Shown here one piece after another: positions 6,060 through 6,356 of a stretch of DNA of 6,356 bases; within the stretch, counting starts at the first letter, position 1; the number at the start of each line of letters is the position of its first letter. Both the position numbers and the translations under genes were made by a program. Below the pieces are notes generated by a model, which was not told the origin of the DNA, did no database searches, and saw only the letters and a list, made by a program, of their open reading frames with translations. Location of the stretch: assembly GCA_036555005.1 (NCBI GenBank), contig DATBME010000024.1, positions 1-6,356 on the forward strand. The letters are read 5' to 3'. The stretch comes from DASSCW01 sp036555005. Its GTDB lineage: Bacteria > Chloroflexota > Limnocylindria > QHBO01.

Positions 6060-6356
6060 TCACCAGCGACCGATCATCCGTACCGCGGCAGGGCGAATCT
6101 CGAAGGACCATTCAGGCTTGGAGCCGATCAGGTCGCCGTCCGCCTGCACCGGCAGCGGCCGTCCGTCGCCGGTGCGAATCGTCAGCCGACGGGCGTGGAC
6201 GGGCCGGGCGCGTGGCCGACGCTTGGCCAGCCAGCGCACGGTTTCGGGCAGGAAGGACGGCAGCGGACCGGGGTAGATGCGGAGCGTGAGGCGGCCACCG
6301 TCGATCCGCGCGCCGGGGTTGACCAGCAGCCCGCGCCCGACCCATGGCGTGGTGCT
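6060..6356 (-). CDS. Diacylglycerol kinase-type lipid kinase, C-terminal fragment
   Basis: The last 98 residues of a lipid kinase of the DAGK/YegS/sphingosine kinase-like family, which phosphorylates lipid hydroxyl groups with ATP at the inner face of the membrane. Full members have about 300 residues, so roughly two thirds, including the nucleotide-binding half, lies beyond the right edge. The visible part matches the C-terminal beta-sandwich: LLVNPGARIDGGRLTLRIY (10-28 of the fragment, the usual position of a P.A..DG.L motif), a basic stretch KRRPRARPVHARR (45-57), and PVQADGDLIGSKPEWSFEI (69-87) followed by RPAAVRMI (88-95). The DGD at 73-75 stands where many family members have the catalytic DGE; the change is conservative. 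Reading frame and stop (TGA, 6060-6062) are clear, and an intrinsic terminator follows directly. Lipid specificity cannot be told from this part. Confidence 0.82.
   Translation of the reverse strand, partial: STTPWVGRGLLVNPGARIDGGRLTLRIYPGPLPSFLPETVRWLAKRRPRARPVHARRLTIRTGDGRPLPVQADGDLIGSKPEWSFEIRPAAVRMIGRW

Noticed and set aside
1..6356. CRISPR array, tRNA, rRNA, insertion sequence, toxin-antitoxin or phage defence module
   Set aside because: I saw no regularly spaced repeats, no cloverleaf or conserved rRNA stretches, no transposase motifs and no defence-type domains. Every confident gene belongs to a common housekeeping or secreted family.

Overview
The window reads as ordinary chromosomal DNA from a high-GC bacterium. 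Hand-counted lines are near 78-80% GC in the luciferase-like oxidoreductase and cinA genes, and near 57% in two lines of the large protease gene. The paired F420-type enzyme families, a TTG start, a GTG-started secreted protease and an apparently leaderless gene fit a soil or freshwater Chloroflexota lineage (Limnocylindria/Ellin6529-like) or an actinobacterium. That placement is inference from style. No marker gene is present.

Left part (1-2532): a divergent pair shares a 116-nt gap. The minus-strand gene is a PPOX/FMN-binding split-barrel protein that runs off the left edge. The plus-strand gene is a luciferase-like, probably F420-dependent oxidoreductase. It is followed after 8 nt by cinA, whose C-terminal deamidase-like domain has lost its signature motif. 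The two plus-strand genes look co-transcribed.

Middle (2526-2877): a 70-residue lipoprotein gene lies on the minus strand and overlaps the 3' end of cinA tail to tail by 7 nt. Upstream of it are a 7-bp inverted repeat and a perfect 14-bp GC-rich hairpin that closes the protease transcript.

Right part (2878-6356): a minus-strand gene encodes a 966-residue secreted M6 (immune inhibitor A-like) zinc metalloprotease. It has a clear signal peptide, an HEXXH site and MAM-like plus VEG-type C-terminal regions. Its 281-nt upstream region carries a ribosome binding site, an AT-rich patch and overlapping inverted repeats. Beyond it, the C-terminal 98 residues of a diacylglycerol kinase-type lipid kinase run in from the right edge and end at a good intrinsic terminator.

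The genes do not form one recognisable pathway. The likely units are the PPOX gene alone, the oxidoreductase with cinA, and the protease, lipoprotein and lipid kinase each separately. I see no mobile element, CRISPR array, RNA gene or phage-like module, and nothing that I would honestly call a new multi-gene system. The most distinctive items are the degenerate CinA C-terminal domain, the small orphan lipoprotein and the repeat-rich protease upstream region.
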